Shown here: positions 9,240 through 17,507 of the stretch, in pieces
How positions within the stretch are numbered: the stretch's first letter is position 1
Layout of the letters: every line of letters begins with the position of its first letter
NCBI GenBank assembly: GCA_029864335.1
Contig: JAOTTS010000009.1
Location: forward strand, 1 to 64,000
Length of the DNA stretch: 64,000 nucleotides
Reading direction: 5' to 3'
Origin: Candidatus Nitrosopumilus sp.
GTDB taxonomy: Archaea; Thermoproteota; Nitrososphaeria; Nitrososphaerales; Nitrosopumilaceae
Notes under the pieces: generated by a model
What the model was told of the DNA's origin: nothing
Database searches by the model: none
What the model saw: the letters and a program-made list of their open reading frames with translations, nothing else
Position numbers and translations under genes: made by a program

Positions 9240-9406
9240 TACTCTCCCCAGTCTTCGCCTACGCTTTCTGCTTGTTTAAGCTCAACATTTGATCCGTCTT
9301 TTTTGGAGATTTCAAAGTCAGCGCCACAATCAGGACAGGAGACAATTTCTCCAACTGAGGCATCGTCTGGGATGTTTAGTGTTGCATCACATTCTGGGCA
9401 GTTCAT
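9239..9406 (-). CDS. lysW: LysW amino-group carrier protein
   Basis: 55 aa: CPEC and CPDC zinc pairs, acidic body, C-terminal EDWGE whose last Glu is the attachment site. ATG at 9406 overlaps the argG stop as ATGA, and the stop overlaps argX, so argG-lysW-argX are coupled. Serves as protein carrier and N-protecting group for glutamate and, if shared, aminoadipate. Confidence 0.9.
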   Translation of the reverse strand: MNCPECDATLNIPDDASVGEIVSCPDCGADFEISKKDGSNVELKQAESVGEDWGE

Positions 9407-10602
9407 GTTTTTGTTGACCTTTTCTTTTGTAATTTATTAGCTTCTGTTGACTGCATTCCCCACAATTCTACAAATCCTTTGGCCAATCTTTGATCAAAAG
9501 TTGATTCCGTACCATATGTTGCAATTTCATGACTGTACAATGAATTATTTGATTTTCTGCCAACAACTCTGAGACTTCCCTTGAGCATCTTGAGTTTCAC
9601 AGTTCCAGAAACTGCTTTTTGTGATTCCTCAATAAATCCGTCTAGATCTGCCCTTAGAGGATCTTGCCAAAGTCCTGAATATACCAAATATGCCCATTCA
9701 TCGTCAATTAATGATTTGAACTTATTTTCATGTTTTGTGTGGACCATTTTTTCTAAATCTGAATGAGCTTCAATTAGACAGGTTGCAGCTGGAGTCTCAT
9801 ATACTTCTCTGGATTTGATGCCTACAACTCTGTCTTCAATATGATCTACTATTCCAACACCTGCATCTCCTGCTTTTTTGTTTATGTATTCGATGAGTTT
9901 TTGTGATTCCAATTTCTTTCCATCAACTGCAATTGGAATCCCTTTTTCAAATTTAATTTCCAAGTATGATGGTTTATCCGATAAGTTTTTTGTTTTAACC
10001 CAAATGAATGCATCATCAGGTGGTTCATTGTATGGATCTTCAAGAACTCCACCTTCTATTGCACGTCCCCATAAATTTTGATCAATACTGAATCTTTTTG
10101 CAACAGCATCAATTTCAATACCATGTTTTTTTGCAAACTTTAACTCTGTTTCTCTGTCCAAATTTTTATCTCGTATAGGAGCTATGATTGGAAGATCTGA
10201 ACCAGAACGTAATGTAATATCAAATCTTACTTGATCATTTCCTTTGCCTGAACATCCATGTGCAAGCGAGGTTACTTTTTCTTTTTTTGCAATCTCTAAT
10301 ACTTTTTCTGCAATTAATGGTCTCGCAAGAGCTGTTGCAAGGCAATATTTTTTCTGATAAAGAGCGTTTGCTTTAATTGACGGAAAAATGTAATCTTTGA
10401 CAAATTCTTTTCTAGCATCAATGTTGTAATGTTTTTTTACGCCAAGCTTTTTTGCTTTGGCTGCAATTTTTTTAGTATCATCACATTGCCCTACATCCAC
10501 TGTTACTGTAATGACATCCATGTCATGTTCTTCTTGTAAATATTTTACAACTACAGAAGTATCGAGTCCTCCAGAAAATGCGAGAATTCCTTTTTGAGTC
10601 AT
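9403..10602 (-). CDS. argG: Argininosuccinate synthase
   Basis: 399 aa. AFSGGLDTSVVV at residues 7-18 is the ATP-pyrophosphatase P-loop; AHGCSGKGNDQVRF and YNEPPDDAFIW match the family. Joins citrulline and aspartate, the penultimate step of arginine synthesis. ATG at 10602 places the P-loop at the normal distance from the N-terminus; a start at 10659 would add an unlikely basic extension. First gene of the operon; the 131-bp gap to the divergent transporter holds both promoters. Confidence 0.93.
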   Translation of the reverse strand: MTQKGILAFSGGLDTSVVVKYLQEEHDMDVITVTVDVGQCDDTKKIAAKAKKLGVKKHYNIDARKEFVKDYIFPSIKANALYQKKYCLATALARPLIAEKVLEIAKKEKVTSLAHGCSGKGNDQVRFDITLRSGSDLPIIAPIRDKNLDRETELKFAKKHGIEIDAVAKRFSIDQNLWGRAIEGGVLEDPYNEPPDDAFIWVKTKNLSDKPSYLEIKFEKGIPIAVDGKKLESQKLIEYINKKAGDAGVGIVDHIEDRVVGIKSREVYETPAATCLIEAHSDLEKMVHTKHENKFKSLIDDEWAYLVYSGLWQDPLRADLDGFIEESQKAVSGTVKLKMLKGSLRVVGRKSNNSLYSHEIATYGTESTFDQRLAKGFVELWGMQSTEANKLQKKRSTKT

Positions 10603-10733
10603 AAAACAACTTTCCCGTCGTATTTTGGAATTTATCTTTTGTGATAGACTAGAATGCAATATTTTTGAAAAATTTCTGACTAGCTTGAGCTAAAATTCGA
10701 TGATTATTTAACAGCCAAATATAACGCTGTTTT

Positions 10734-11759
10734 ATGAAAAATCGATCGATTTTCTTAGCAGTAATTGCCGGTATAATTTTACTGTCTATAGTGGGAATTA
10801 CTCTTAATTCTAGCGATACCACTCATGAAAATAAACTTCGTATTGCATATTTCCCAAATATTGGTCATGCCATTCCGATAGTTGGGATGGAAAAAGGCTT
10901 TTTTGAAAAAAGTGTTGGAGATGAAATAAAAATTGAAACGCGAGTTTTTGATAGTGGTCCACAAGCAATAGAATCTCTATTTGCAAATTCGATTGATCTT
11001 GCATACGTTGGACCTGGTCCTGCTATAAACGGATTTTTAAATTCAGAGAATCATAATGTAAAGATTCTTGCAGGGGCTGCAAGTGGTGGTACAAGCTTTA
11101 TTGCTCATCCGTTATCTGAAATTAATTCTGCATCTGACTTTTCAGGCAAAAAGATTGCTGCACCTCAAATTGGAAACACTCAAGACGTTTCACTAAGAAA
11201 CTATCTCTCTGAAAATGGTTTAAAAACTGCAGAAAAAGGTGGTTCGGTAATTGTTTACAATATTCCAAATCCTGATATCTACACACTATTTGTAAAAGGA
11301 GATATTGATGGTGCATGGGTTGCCGAACCATGGGCCACAATTTTAGAAACTGAACTTGGTGGGAACAGATTATTCCATGAAGAAGAATTATGGCCAAATA
11401 ATGAATTTGCATCTGTTCTTTTAATTGCAAATATAGATTATGTTGAAAAAAATCATAAACTAGTTTCTGATCTGTTGATCTCTCATCATGAAACTGCAGA
11501 TTGGATTAATGAAAATCCTATCGAAACAAGAATTATTTTTAATAATTTTCTAAAATCTCATTTGGGGCAATCCTTGTCTGATGAGGTTGTAGATGTTGCA
11601 TTATCTAATCTTGTAATCACTGCAGATCCTCTTCTTGATTCCGTTAATTCTTTTGCTGAGAAAGCTGATAGGTTAGGATATTTGGGGCGAAATGGATATG
11701 ACTTAGCTGGAATTTTTTACCACTTTGATTCAAATTCTGTCTTGGAGGAAAGTACGTAA
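10734..11759 (+). CDS. ABC transporter substrate-binding protein (NMT1/SsuA/TauA type)
   Basis: 341 aa. An N-terminal hydrophobic segment (residues 6-24) without a lipobox Cys anchors or exports the protein. The rest is a type 2 periplasmic fold typical of NitT/TauT importers: AYFPNIGHA, DLAYVGPGPAINGF, GSWVAEPW-like WVAEPWATILE. The ligand (sulfonate, nitrate, taurine, thiamine precursor or another small molecule) cannot be read from the sequence. The next two genes overlap it, forming a three-gene operon. Confidence 0.8.
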   Translation: MKNRSIFLAVIAGIILLSIVGITLNSSDTTHENKLRIAYFPNIGHAIPIVGMEKGFFEKSVGDEIKIETRVFDSGPQAIESLFANSIDLAYVGPGPAINGFLNSENHNVKILAGAASGGTSFIAHPLSEINSASDFSGKKIAAPQIGNTQDVSLRNYLSENGLKTAEKGGSVIVYNIPNPDIYTLFVKGDIDGAWVAEPWATILETELGGNRLFHEEELWPNNEFASVLLIANIDYVEKNHKLVSDLLISHHETADWINENPIETRIIFNNFLKSHLGQSLSDEVVDVALSNLVITADPLLDSVNSFAEKADRLGYLGRNGYDLAGIFYHFDSNSVLEEST

Positions 11760-12523
11760 TGACTAAACTTGAGGCAAAAAATATTGTAAAATATTTTACT
11801 CATGATTCTCACAAACTAAAGGCACTTGGTGGTGTAAACCTCAAAGTTGAGGCAGGTGACTTTGTATGCTTGGTAGGTCCTTCGGGATGTGGGAAATCGA
11901 CATTTTTACGCATAGTTGCAGGCTTGGAATCCCCTGACGAAGGACAAATATTGTTTGACGGTCATCCTGTTGCCGAAACCGGACCTGAGAGAATAATGGT
12001 CTTTCAAGAAGGTGCTCTATTTCCATGGCTGAAGGTTCAAGATAATGTGGAATTTGGATTAAAGATGGCAGGTATTCCAAAAGAGGAGAGAGCAAAGATA
12101 TCTCATAGATATCTTGACATGATGCAACTTACGAAATTTGCAGATTCTTACACTTTCCAACTTTCCACTGGAATGAAACAGCGCGTGGCTATTGCTAGAG
12201 CACTGGTGATGGATCCTGATGTGTTACTAATGGATGAACCATTTGCAGCACTTGATGCGCAGACTCGTGACTTGTTGTTAGTTGAGATGCAGCTAATTTG
12301 GGAAAAGACAAAGAAGACAATTTTGTTTGTAACTCATAATGTTGCAGAAGCTGCGGTTCTTGGAACAAAAGTTGCAATTTTTAGTAATCGTCCATCAATT
12401 ATTAAAAAAGAAGTTGATAATAATTTTCCACGACCTAGAGTCACTGAAGATGAAACATTAATAAAATTTCAACAAGATATTTTGGCAGAATTAAGACCTG
12501 AAATAAAGAAAAGTAAAGGATGA
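11759..12523 (+). CDS. ABC transporter ATPase (SsuB/TauB type)
   Basis: 254 aa. Walker A GPSGCGKST near residue 40, Q-loop VFQEGALFPW, signature LSTGMKQRVAIARAL, Walker B VLLMDEPFAALD, and the switch His in VTHNVAEA. Powers import of the unknown substrate. The ATG overlaps the upstream stop (TAATG). The signature reads LSTGM rather than LSGGM, a mild variant. Confidence 0.9.
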   Translation: MTKLEAKNIVKYFTHDSHKLKALGGVNLKVEAGDFVCLVGPSGCGKSTFLRIVAGLESPDEGQILFDGHPVAETGPERIMVFQEGALFPWLKVQDNVEFGLKMAGIPKEERAKISHRYLDMMQLTKFADSYTFQLSTGMKQRVAIARALVMDPDVLLMDEPFAALDAQTRDLLLVEMQLIWEKTKKTILFVTHNVAEAAVLGTKVAIFSNRPSIIKKEVDNNFPRPRVTEDETLIKFQQDILAELRPEIKKSKG

Positions 12524-13287
12524 TTACAATGGCAAAAAATTTTACACCTTACAGAATTGCATTTTACATTGGTATAGTTGTCGTTTGGCAAATAATTGCA
12601 ATGACTGGAATTTGGCCTGATAATATTTTCCCATCTCCATATGATGTAGCTGAAGACTTGGCATATGGTGCAGCAGATGGTAGTCTGTTTTACGGAATTG
12701 TAACTAGCATGTGGAGATTGTCTATTGGACTGGCAATCGCAATTGCCGGTGGAATTGTATTGGGAATTTTTATGGCAAGAGTTGAAGTTATCAATCAAAC
12801 TGTAGGTTCTCTAGTTTTGGGATTGCAATCAATCCCTTCAATTGCTTGGGTTCCATTAGCAATTCTTTGGTTTGGATTAACTGATGGTGGAATAATTTTT
12901 GTCACAGCAATAGGGGCAATTTTTGCAGTTACAATAAACACCTACACTGGTGTCAAAAATATAGATCCTCATTTTATTGAAGCCGCGCGAAATATGGGGG
13001 CAAAGGGTAGCCAGCTAATTACTGCGGTTTTGATACCTGCAGCATTCCCACACATGATTTCAGGATTCAAACAAGGCTGGGCATTTGCATGGAGAGGCGT
13101 AATCGGTGCTGAGATACTCTTTTCATTCCTAGGATTGGGATTCTTGCTAAATGCTGGGCGCTCTCTAAATGATGTCTCAGAAGTTATTTCTATAATGATG
13201 GTGATAATGGGAATTGGTTTAGCAATTGACGGCATTGTGTTTACGAGACTTGAGAACAAAGTAATGTCTCGTTGGGGACTGCGATAG
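12520..13287 (+). CDS. ABC transporter permease (SsuC/TauC type)
   Basis: 255 aa, about six membrane helices. The cytoplasmic EAA loop is visible (EAARNMGAKGSQ followed by VLIPAAFPHMISG). ATGA overlap with the ATPase gene supports the start at 12520, with ATG 12529 as alternative. Completes the importer. The decayed cdc6 sequence begins directly after this stop. Confidence 0.88.
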   Translation: MITMAKNFTPYRIAFYIGIVVVWQIIAMTGIWPDNIFPSPYDVAEDLAYGAADGSLFYGIVTSMWRLSIGLAIAIAGGIVLGIFMARVEVINQTVGSLVLGLQSIPSIAWVPLAILWFGLTDGGIIFVTAIGAIFAVTINTYTGVKNIDPHFIEAARNMGAKGSQLITAVLIPAAFPHMISGFKQGWAFAWRGVIGAEILFSFLGLGFLLNAGRSLNDVSEVISIMMVIMGIGLAIDGIVFTRLENKVMSRWGLR

Positions 13288-14428
13288 TTCTCTTTTCTGG
13301 GTTTCAATTTGTCTGTGAGAATCTTGATGATGTGGTATGTTGTTTTGTCAATCTGCGAAAAGCAAAGACCGTTTTTGGATGTGCAAATTTGGTACTAGCA
13401 GAACTTGGAGAATCAAACATGAAAAACGCCCAAGGGATAAGTCTTGCAATAGAGACGATAGGTGACGCGGTGGCAAAGTTGTTGGGAGAATCAGAAAGAA
13501 AGAACCTTTTTGTGTTGGTACTAGATGAGCTTGATGCATTGTTTTTAGACCAAAGAGGAAATCCTTCTGACTTTATCTACAAGCTTGTGGTGTTAGAGGA
13601 GAGATTCCATGAGAAAGGTCACCTGATGTGCATTGTAGGAATATCAAACAATGTGATGACAGAGTTTGATCTTGATGACAGGGTACGTTCTAGAATTGGA
13701 TCCTCTGAAGTCTTCTTTGAGGCATATTCAGAAAAAGATGTTCTTGGAATATTACGAGACAGGGCAAAGAGCGCATTTTCTGGCAAGGTTGATTCTGCAG
13801 TATTGGAGTATTGTGCTGCAATGAGTTCATCTGAGCATGGCGATGCAAGACGTGCAGTTGACTTGTTGCGTAGTGCCGCAGAGATTGCTGGCAGGAAATC
13901 AGAGCAACTCTCAGAGCCATATTGATCTGGCATCAGAGCAGCTGCAAAAAGACAGAGTCGGCTTGATTATCTCAACTGCATCATACCATTTCCGGATTGC
14001 GGTGATGGCCCTTGCAAGAATCACGTTCTTGTCAGGTGAGACATGGCGTTCTACATCATCAGTGTACAAGCAATACGGGATGATTCTGGACAAGGAGACA
14101 AAACCCCTGACATACAGACGTGTATCTGAATTGCTAGTTGAGCTGCAAAACACCGGCATTGCTTTGTCCCAGACAGCATCAAAGGGAAGACACGGGTATG
14201 GCCACACGGTACATGCTTACAGTGTCTCCAGAGTCTATCGGAATGACAGTGGCACCAGAATGGTGGGAGAATCTAAGAAAAAACAAGGCGGAATTTGAGG
14301 CAAGCACTTCTATACAGAGTCTTTGGCGCGATATTGGACGGAAAAATGGCAGCCTTGTAGCAATGCAAAAGAGCAATGAGGAGGTCCAAAAAAACCACTG
14401 GAGAAAGTTTTCTGGACTTGACTCTTAG
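13288..14428 (+). pseudogene. cdc6: Degenerate Orc1/Cdc6 replication initiator
   Basis: Broken AAA+ initiator spread over three frames. Frame one (to about 13925) has VLVLDELDALF (Walker B), DRVRSRIGSSEV and HGDARRAVDLLRSA (sensor 2). The second frame (about 13925-14215) continues with the winged-helix region (YHFRIAVMALARI, LTYRRVSELL). A third frame ends with TVSPESIGMTVAPEWW. The N-terminal part with Walker A is missing, and the similarity starts right at the permease stop. Probably a dead second copy of the chromosomal cdc6 or the remnant of an integrated element. Confidence 0.8.
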
Positions 14429-14446
14429 CGGTATTTTTCTGTCTTA

Positions 14447-14484
14447 ACGGTTCAAATTTGGTTAAGAGCACAACGTGCATGGGG
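14447..14484 (+). repeat. 38-nt dispersed element, copy A, with hairpin
   Basis: Matches 33209-33246 at 33 of 38 positions, starting ACGGTTCAAATTTG and ending ATGGGG. It holds a small hairpin (GCAC-AAC-GTGC) that the other copy keeps with changed bases. Both copies lie outside genes. Function unknown. Confidence 0.6.
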
Positions 14485-14515
14485 TTATAGTTAGTGATGT
14501 GTTTTTGATACCCAC

Positions 14516-14701
14516 GTGGAAATACAAATGAAGAAAAACAAAGTGATTTTTACACATCAAATATTCAAAAAAAGATTGAAAAAGGATTATCTTATCACTT
14601 TACATGAAAAAAACAAACGTGAGATGCTACTAACATTAAGAAACTTAATGAATGCTAAAACAAGGAAGAACCAGTTATTGGCAATTACACTCTTTATCTA
14701 A
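14516..14701 (+). CDS. Small Lys-rich hypothetical protein
   Basis: 61 aa, very basic (many Lys), no recognised domain. It follows the 38-nt element and slightly overlaps the convergent gene at 14694. May be spurious. Confidence 0.25.
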   Translation: MEIQMKKNKVIFTHQIFKKRLKKDYLITLHEKNKREMLLTLRNLMNAKTRKNQLLAITLFI

Positions 14702-14891
14702 CTGAAACCCGTTTTTTGGTATTTTTTCGCACTGGTCTGTCAGGCTTGTCTGTATTTAGTTTTGGTTTATCTGTAGATATGCTTACACCCTTCTTCTGCC
14801 CTTTACGTCTAGCATCATTACGTATTTTTTCATCTTTTTGTAATTTTTCCAATTCTTCAGAATCGGTTTTGCGAGTTTTGCTTGCTACCAT
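14694..14891 (-). CDS. Small charged hypothetical protein
   Basis: 65 aa of mostly Lys, Arg, Asp and Glu, with a predicted helix (SEELEKLQKDEKIRNDARRK). No cysteines or membrane segment. Could be a nucleic-acid-associated small protein; family not recognised. Confidence 0.4.
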   Translation of the reverse strand: MVASKTRKTDSEELEKLQKDEKIRNDARRKGQKKGVSISTDKPKLNTDKPDRPVRKNTKKRVSVR

Positions 14892-15054
14892 GTACTTTGA
14901 AAGTTCATTCTAGTAATTTAAGATGTTGAAATGATTAACGATTGTGAATTCTGTAAAAATATTTGCAGTTTAATGAAGATGAGAATGTTGGATTTCATCT
15001 CAGATAAAATTGTGATCTTTTGAATAGCTGTTTACAGTATTACAAGGATTATTT

Positions 15055-15864
15055 TCATATCAGCAATCCCAATATGTCTCTAAAAGTAATAATCCCTTGA
15101 AGGGTTTCCCCGATTTTCACCAAACAACAAGAAGTATCATTTTTTAGAATTGATTTTAGAATTACGTTAAGATCATCATCAGGGGTACATTGAGGAACTC
15201 GTGTAGTGCCCATATTGCCAATTTCAGATTCCAATTTACGGGATGTTTTTATTCCTAGAGATTTTTTCCCTTGACGTTCTTGAGGCAAAATGTATTCTAT
15301 AATATGAGCAGGTGTGAGAACTTGTTTGATTTTCCCATGTGTGATCACAGGTAAATGATCTAATCTTTTTGAAGTCATTATTTTTTTAGCATTGCTGAGG
15401 GGTTTTTCTGAAGATATGGTTATTGGATTTTGGGTGTAAATCATTTTGGCTTTTATTGACTTATTGCCTTTAGTTGAAAGTAATTCCAATATTTTTTTTG
15501 CAGTGACCACACCAACAATCTTATTTTTTTCCACTATTGCAACACCGCGAGTTCTATAATCCGAAATAATCTTTGCAGCTTTCTGAATTGTGTCATTTGG
15601 TCCAATGAACGGGATGGGGTGAATGAGTGACTCTACACTCATTTTAGAAATATTTTTTGCTTTTAACAATTCCCTCATATTGGTTGAAAGTGTTGATTTA
15701 CCATTAAAATAAAAAACATCAAATGCATTTTTTTCTGAAATTTTGTCAATAACACTAGAAAGTGTATCTGCAGGATCAATCATAATTGCTTTGGAGATCA
15801 AGGATGTCACGGGAGTATCTCGTATTTTTTGTAAATTCCCATCATCATTGTTAATTGATACCAT
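15055..15864 (-). CDS. CBS-domain protein (about four CBS motifs)
   Basis: 269 aa composed almost entirely of CBS repeats: segments such as DTLSSVIDKISEKNAF, DTIQKAAKIISDYRTRGVAIVE followed by VGVVTAKKIL, and the closing QGIITFRDILGLLI. CBS pairs bind adenine nucleotides and usually sense energy state. No catalytic domain is attached. A related gene at 44444-45276 is frameshifted. Confidence 0.85.
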   Translation of the reverse strand: MVSINNDDGNLQKIRDTPVTSLISKAIMIDPADTLSSVIDKISEKNAFDVFYFNGKSTLSTNMRELLKAKNISKMSVESLIHPIPFIGPNDTIQKAAKIISDYRTRGVAIVEKNKIVGVVTAKKILELLSTKGNKSIKAKMIYTQNPITISSEKPLSNAKKIMTSKRLDHLPVITHGKIKQVLTPAHIIEYILPQERQGKKSLGIKTSRKLESEIGNMGTTRVPQCTPDDDLNVILKSILKNDTSCCLVKIGETLQGIITFRDILGLLI

Positions 15865-15993
15865 CAGTTTGAGTCTCTTTAAGATTCAATTAAAAGCAAT
15901 ATGCAAATTACCAGACATGAATTTGAAACTTGAAGAATTACAGTAAAAGATTAATTTCTTAATTGAAAAAAACAAACCATAACCAAAAAAACA

Positions 15994-16483
15994 ATTATAA
16001 TTAAAGCAGATGGCAGCAAAGTTTTCTTCAATCCTAATAAGATCATCTCAACCTGTATGAGATCTGGAGCAAGCAGGGATGCAACTAAGAGAATCCTCAA
16101 AAAAATTAGGGGTCACATTTATCGTGGAATGGACACGGGATATTTACAAAATGGTATTATCTGCATTAAGTGAAGAAAAAGGAGGCGCAGTATTAAAACA
16201 AAAATATCAGCTAAAAGATGCAATTGAATTAGCCCCAGCAGATGATCTATTTGTGAAAACTGGATTTTCTCTCCATATTGATCCTTTACTTTTACCTTCT
16301 ATCATGAGTAAAAAGAAAGCAGTTGGCGCAACCCATCTTGCAGTCGATATTCCAACTGGAAGAGGGGCAAAGATGAAAACAACAGGGGAAGCTGATCTTC
16401 TTGCAAGAGACATCATTGAACTTGGTATCAGATTAGGAATTCTTTCTTTTTTGATGAGGAAAGGTAATTTGACTCACTCATGA
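15994..16483 (+). pseudogene. Chimeric remnant: ATP-cone fragment joined to AMP phosphorylase fragment
   Basis: From 15994 one frame reads an ATP-cone domain (IIIKADGSKVFF, then GASRDATKRILKKI, then HIYRGMDTGY). A frameshift near 16138 continues it as DIYKMVLSALSEEKG and KYQLKDAIEL. Without a break the frame then becomes part of an archaeal AMP/thymidine phosphorylase (APADD, SIMSKKKAVGATH, IPTGRGAKMKTTGEA, LARDIIELGIRLG) and ends. Neither part is complete and no proper start exists. Confidence 0.7.
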
Positions 16484-16569
16484 ATATATTGGAGATTTCA
16501 CATTTTTTTATTACTAAGAATAAAATCAGAAATGAAAATCATGTCATGTGTTTAATTATTATTTTTACG

Positions 16570-16576
16570 TATATTA
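16570..16576 (+). promoter_or_regulatory. TATA-box candidate for the RNA at 16606
   Basis: TATATTA centred near 16573, which would place a transcription start at about 16600, just before the predicted RNA helix. Spacing follows the usual archaeal rule of about 26-27 nt. Confidence 0.4.
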
Positions 16577-16605
16577 CATGGGCTGGATTTCGATTTAGCA
16601 CAATG

Positions 16606-16668
16606 CACGGAAACGTGGGGTATTAACCCAAACGATAAACTTCGGTTTGACGTTTTCACGATTCCGTG
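16606..16668 (+). ncRNA. Predicted compact three-way-junction RNA with UUCG tetraloop
   Basis: 63 nt that pair almost completely. The closing stem joins 16606-16612 with 16662-16668 (7 pairs), then an A-A mismatch, then 16614-16617 with 16657-16660 (4 pairs). Inside are a GGG/CCC hairpin (16618-16629) and an arm 16630-16655 with ten pairs, one A-A mismatch and a C-UUCG-G tetraloop at 16641-16644. A run TTTT follows at once (16669-16672). The UUCG loop favours the plus strand. No family recognised; hand-folded. Confidence 0.55.
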
Positions 16669-16765
16669 TTTTAAAAATTAAATCACTATACGCATGTGCA
16701 AACTTTTATTTCCAATTCTGGTAAATTTGTCTCTAGTTTAATTACTTATATTGCACTTTTAATGC

Positions 16766-16978
16766 ATGAATTCTCAATCACAAAAACAGATTGATGATAT
16801 AATGTATGAAACAAATGAGAAAATTTCTGCCATTGTAAATGAAATCCGAGATATCAGATTTTCCAAAATGACTGAAAACGATAAACAAACAAAATGTGAT
16901 AAATTAAGAGAAGAGTTTGAAAAAGTCATGTCTGAAGAAGGTAGAAAAATAGAGGAAGTAATGAAAGAATGCCGATGA
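16766..16978 (+). CDS. Small coiled-coil protein
   Basis: 70 aa, almost fully helical and highly charged (KQIDDIMYETNEKISAIVNE, then EEFEKVMSEEGRKIEEVMKE). A TATA-like ACTTATATT lies about 20 nt before the ATG, so it probably has its own promoter. No family recognised. Confidence 0.55.
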   Translation: MNSQSQKQIDDIMYETNEKISAIVNEIRDIRFSKMTENDKQTKCDKLREEFEKVMSEEGRKIEEVMKECR

Positions 16979-17002
16979 AAATGGACGATATTGACCCAGA
17001 TT

Positions 17003-17377
17003 ATGAGACTGAAAATAGATCAAGTAGGTGTTATTGACCCACTTACAGGTGTGGTTTTATTCAAAGATGAGAGAGTTGAATTTCTAGTGTCTGGGTTTTC
17101 ATCCGAAGTTACAGGCTTTATCTCCAATTTCCTAAAAGAAAAAAGAGAAGATCCACCTACAATATATCTTCTGGTTGAACAAATTTGTGAAGAAAATGGA
17201 CTTCTTTTAGTCAAAGTCAAAATCTATGAAAGTGGAGGTATCTTTAGAGCAAACCTGTATTTCGCTGGTAAAAAAGACATGGTGTTTAGAAATTTTAGGG
17301 CATCCGATGCAATAGCTTTGGCAACGTATTATCACATCCCAATTCTAGTGAGAGAATCAATGTTAAAGAAAAAATAA
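17003..17377 (+). CDS. Bifunctional-nuclease-like (BFN/DUF151) protein
   Basis: 124 aa from ATG 17003 (TTG at 16991 would add four residues). The C-terminal RASDAIALATYYHIPILV matches the conserved end of DUF151 proteins (usually PSDAIALALR..PI.V), preceded by a beta-strand region. The family includes plant BFN nucleases and archaeal/bacterial proteins of unclear role. Follows the coiled-coil gene by 24 nt. Confidence 0.7.
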   Translation: MRLKIDQVGVIDPLTGVVLFKDERVEFLVSGFSSEVTGFISNFLKEKREDPPTIYLLVEQICEENGLLLVKVKIYESGGIFRANLYFAGKKDMVFRNFRASDAIALATYYHIPILVRESMLKKK

Positions 17378-17507
17378 AATTCTTTTAAAATATTATTCTG
17401 TAATTGGATAATAACCAACATTATAACTTCAAACAAGAATTATCGGCTAATTTCAAAAGTGACATTGGTCTAATTACTTTTAATATCTTTATTGGGATTA
17501 TTTTATA

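Noticed and set aside
12469-12798. Minus-strand frame opposite the permease gene
   Set aside because: Asn/Cys/His-rich shadow of a clear transporter gene.
13911-14207. Minus-strand frame opposite the cdc6 remnant
   Set aside because: Shadow of the degraded winged-helix region.
16606-16668. Hammerhead ribozyme
   Set aside because: Three-way junction is right, but the CUGAUGA and GAAA core sequences are absent.
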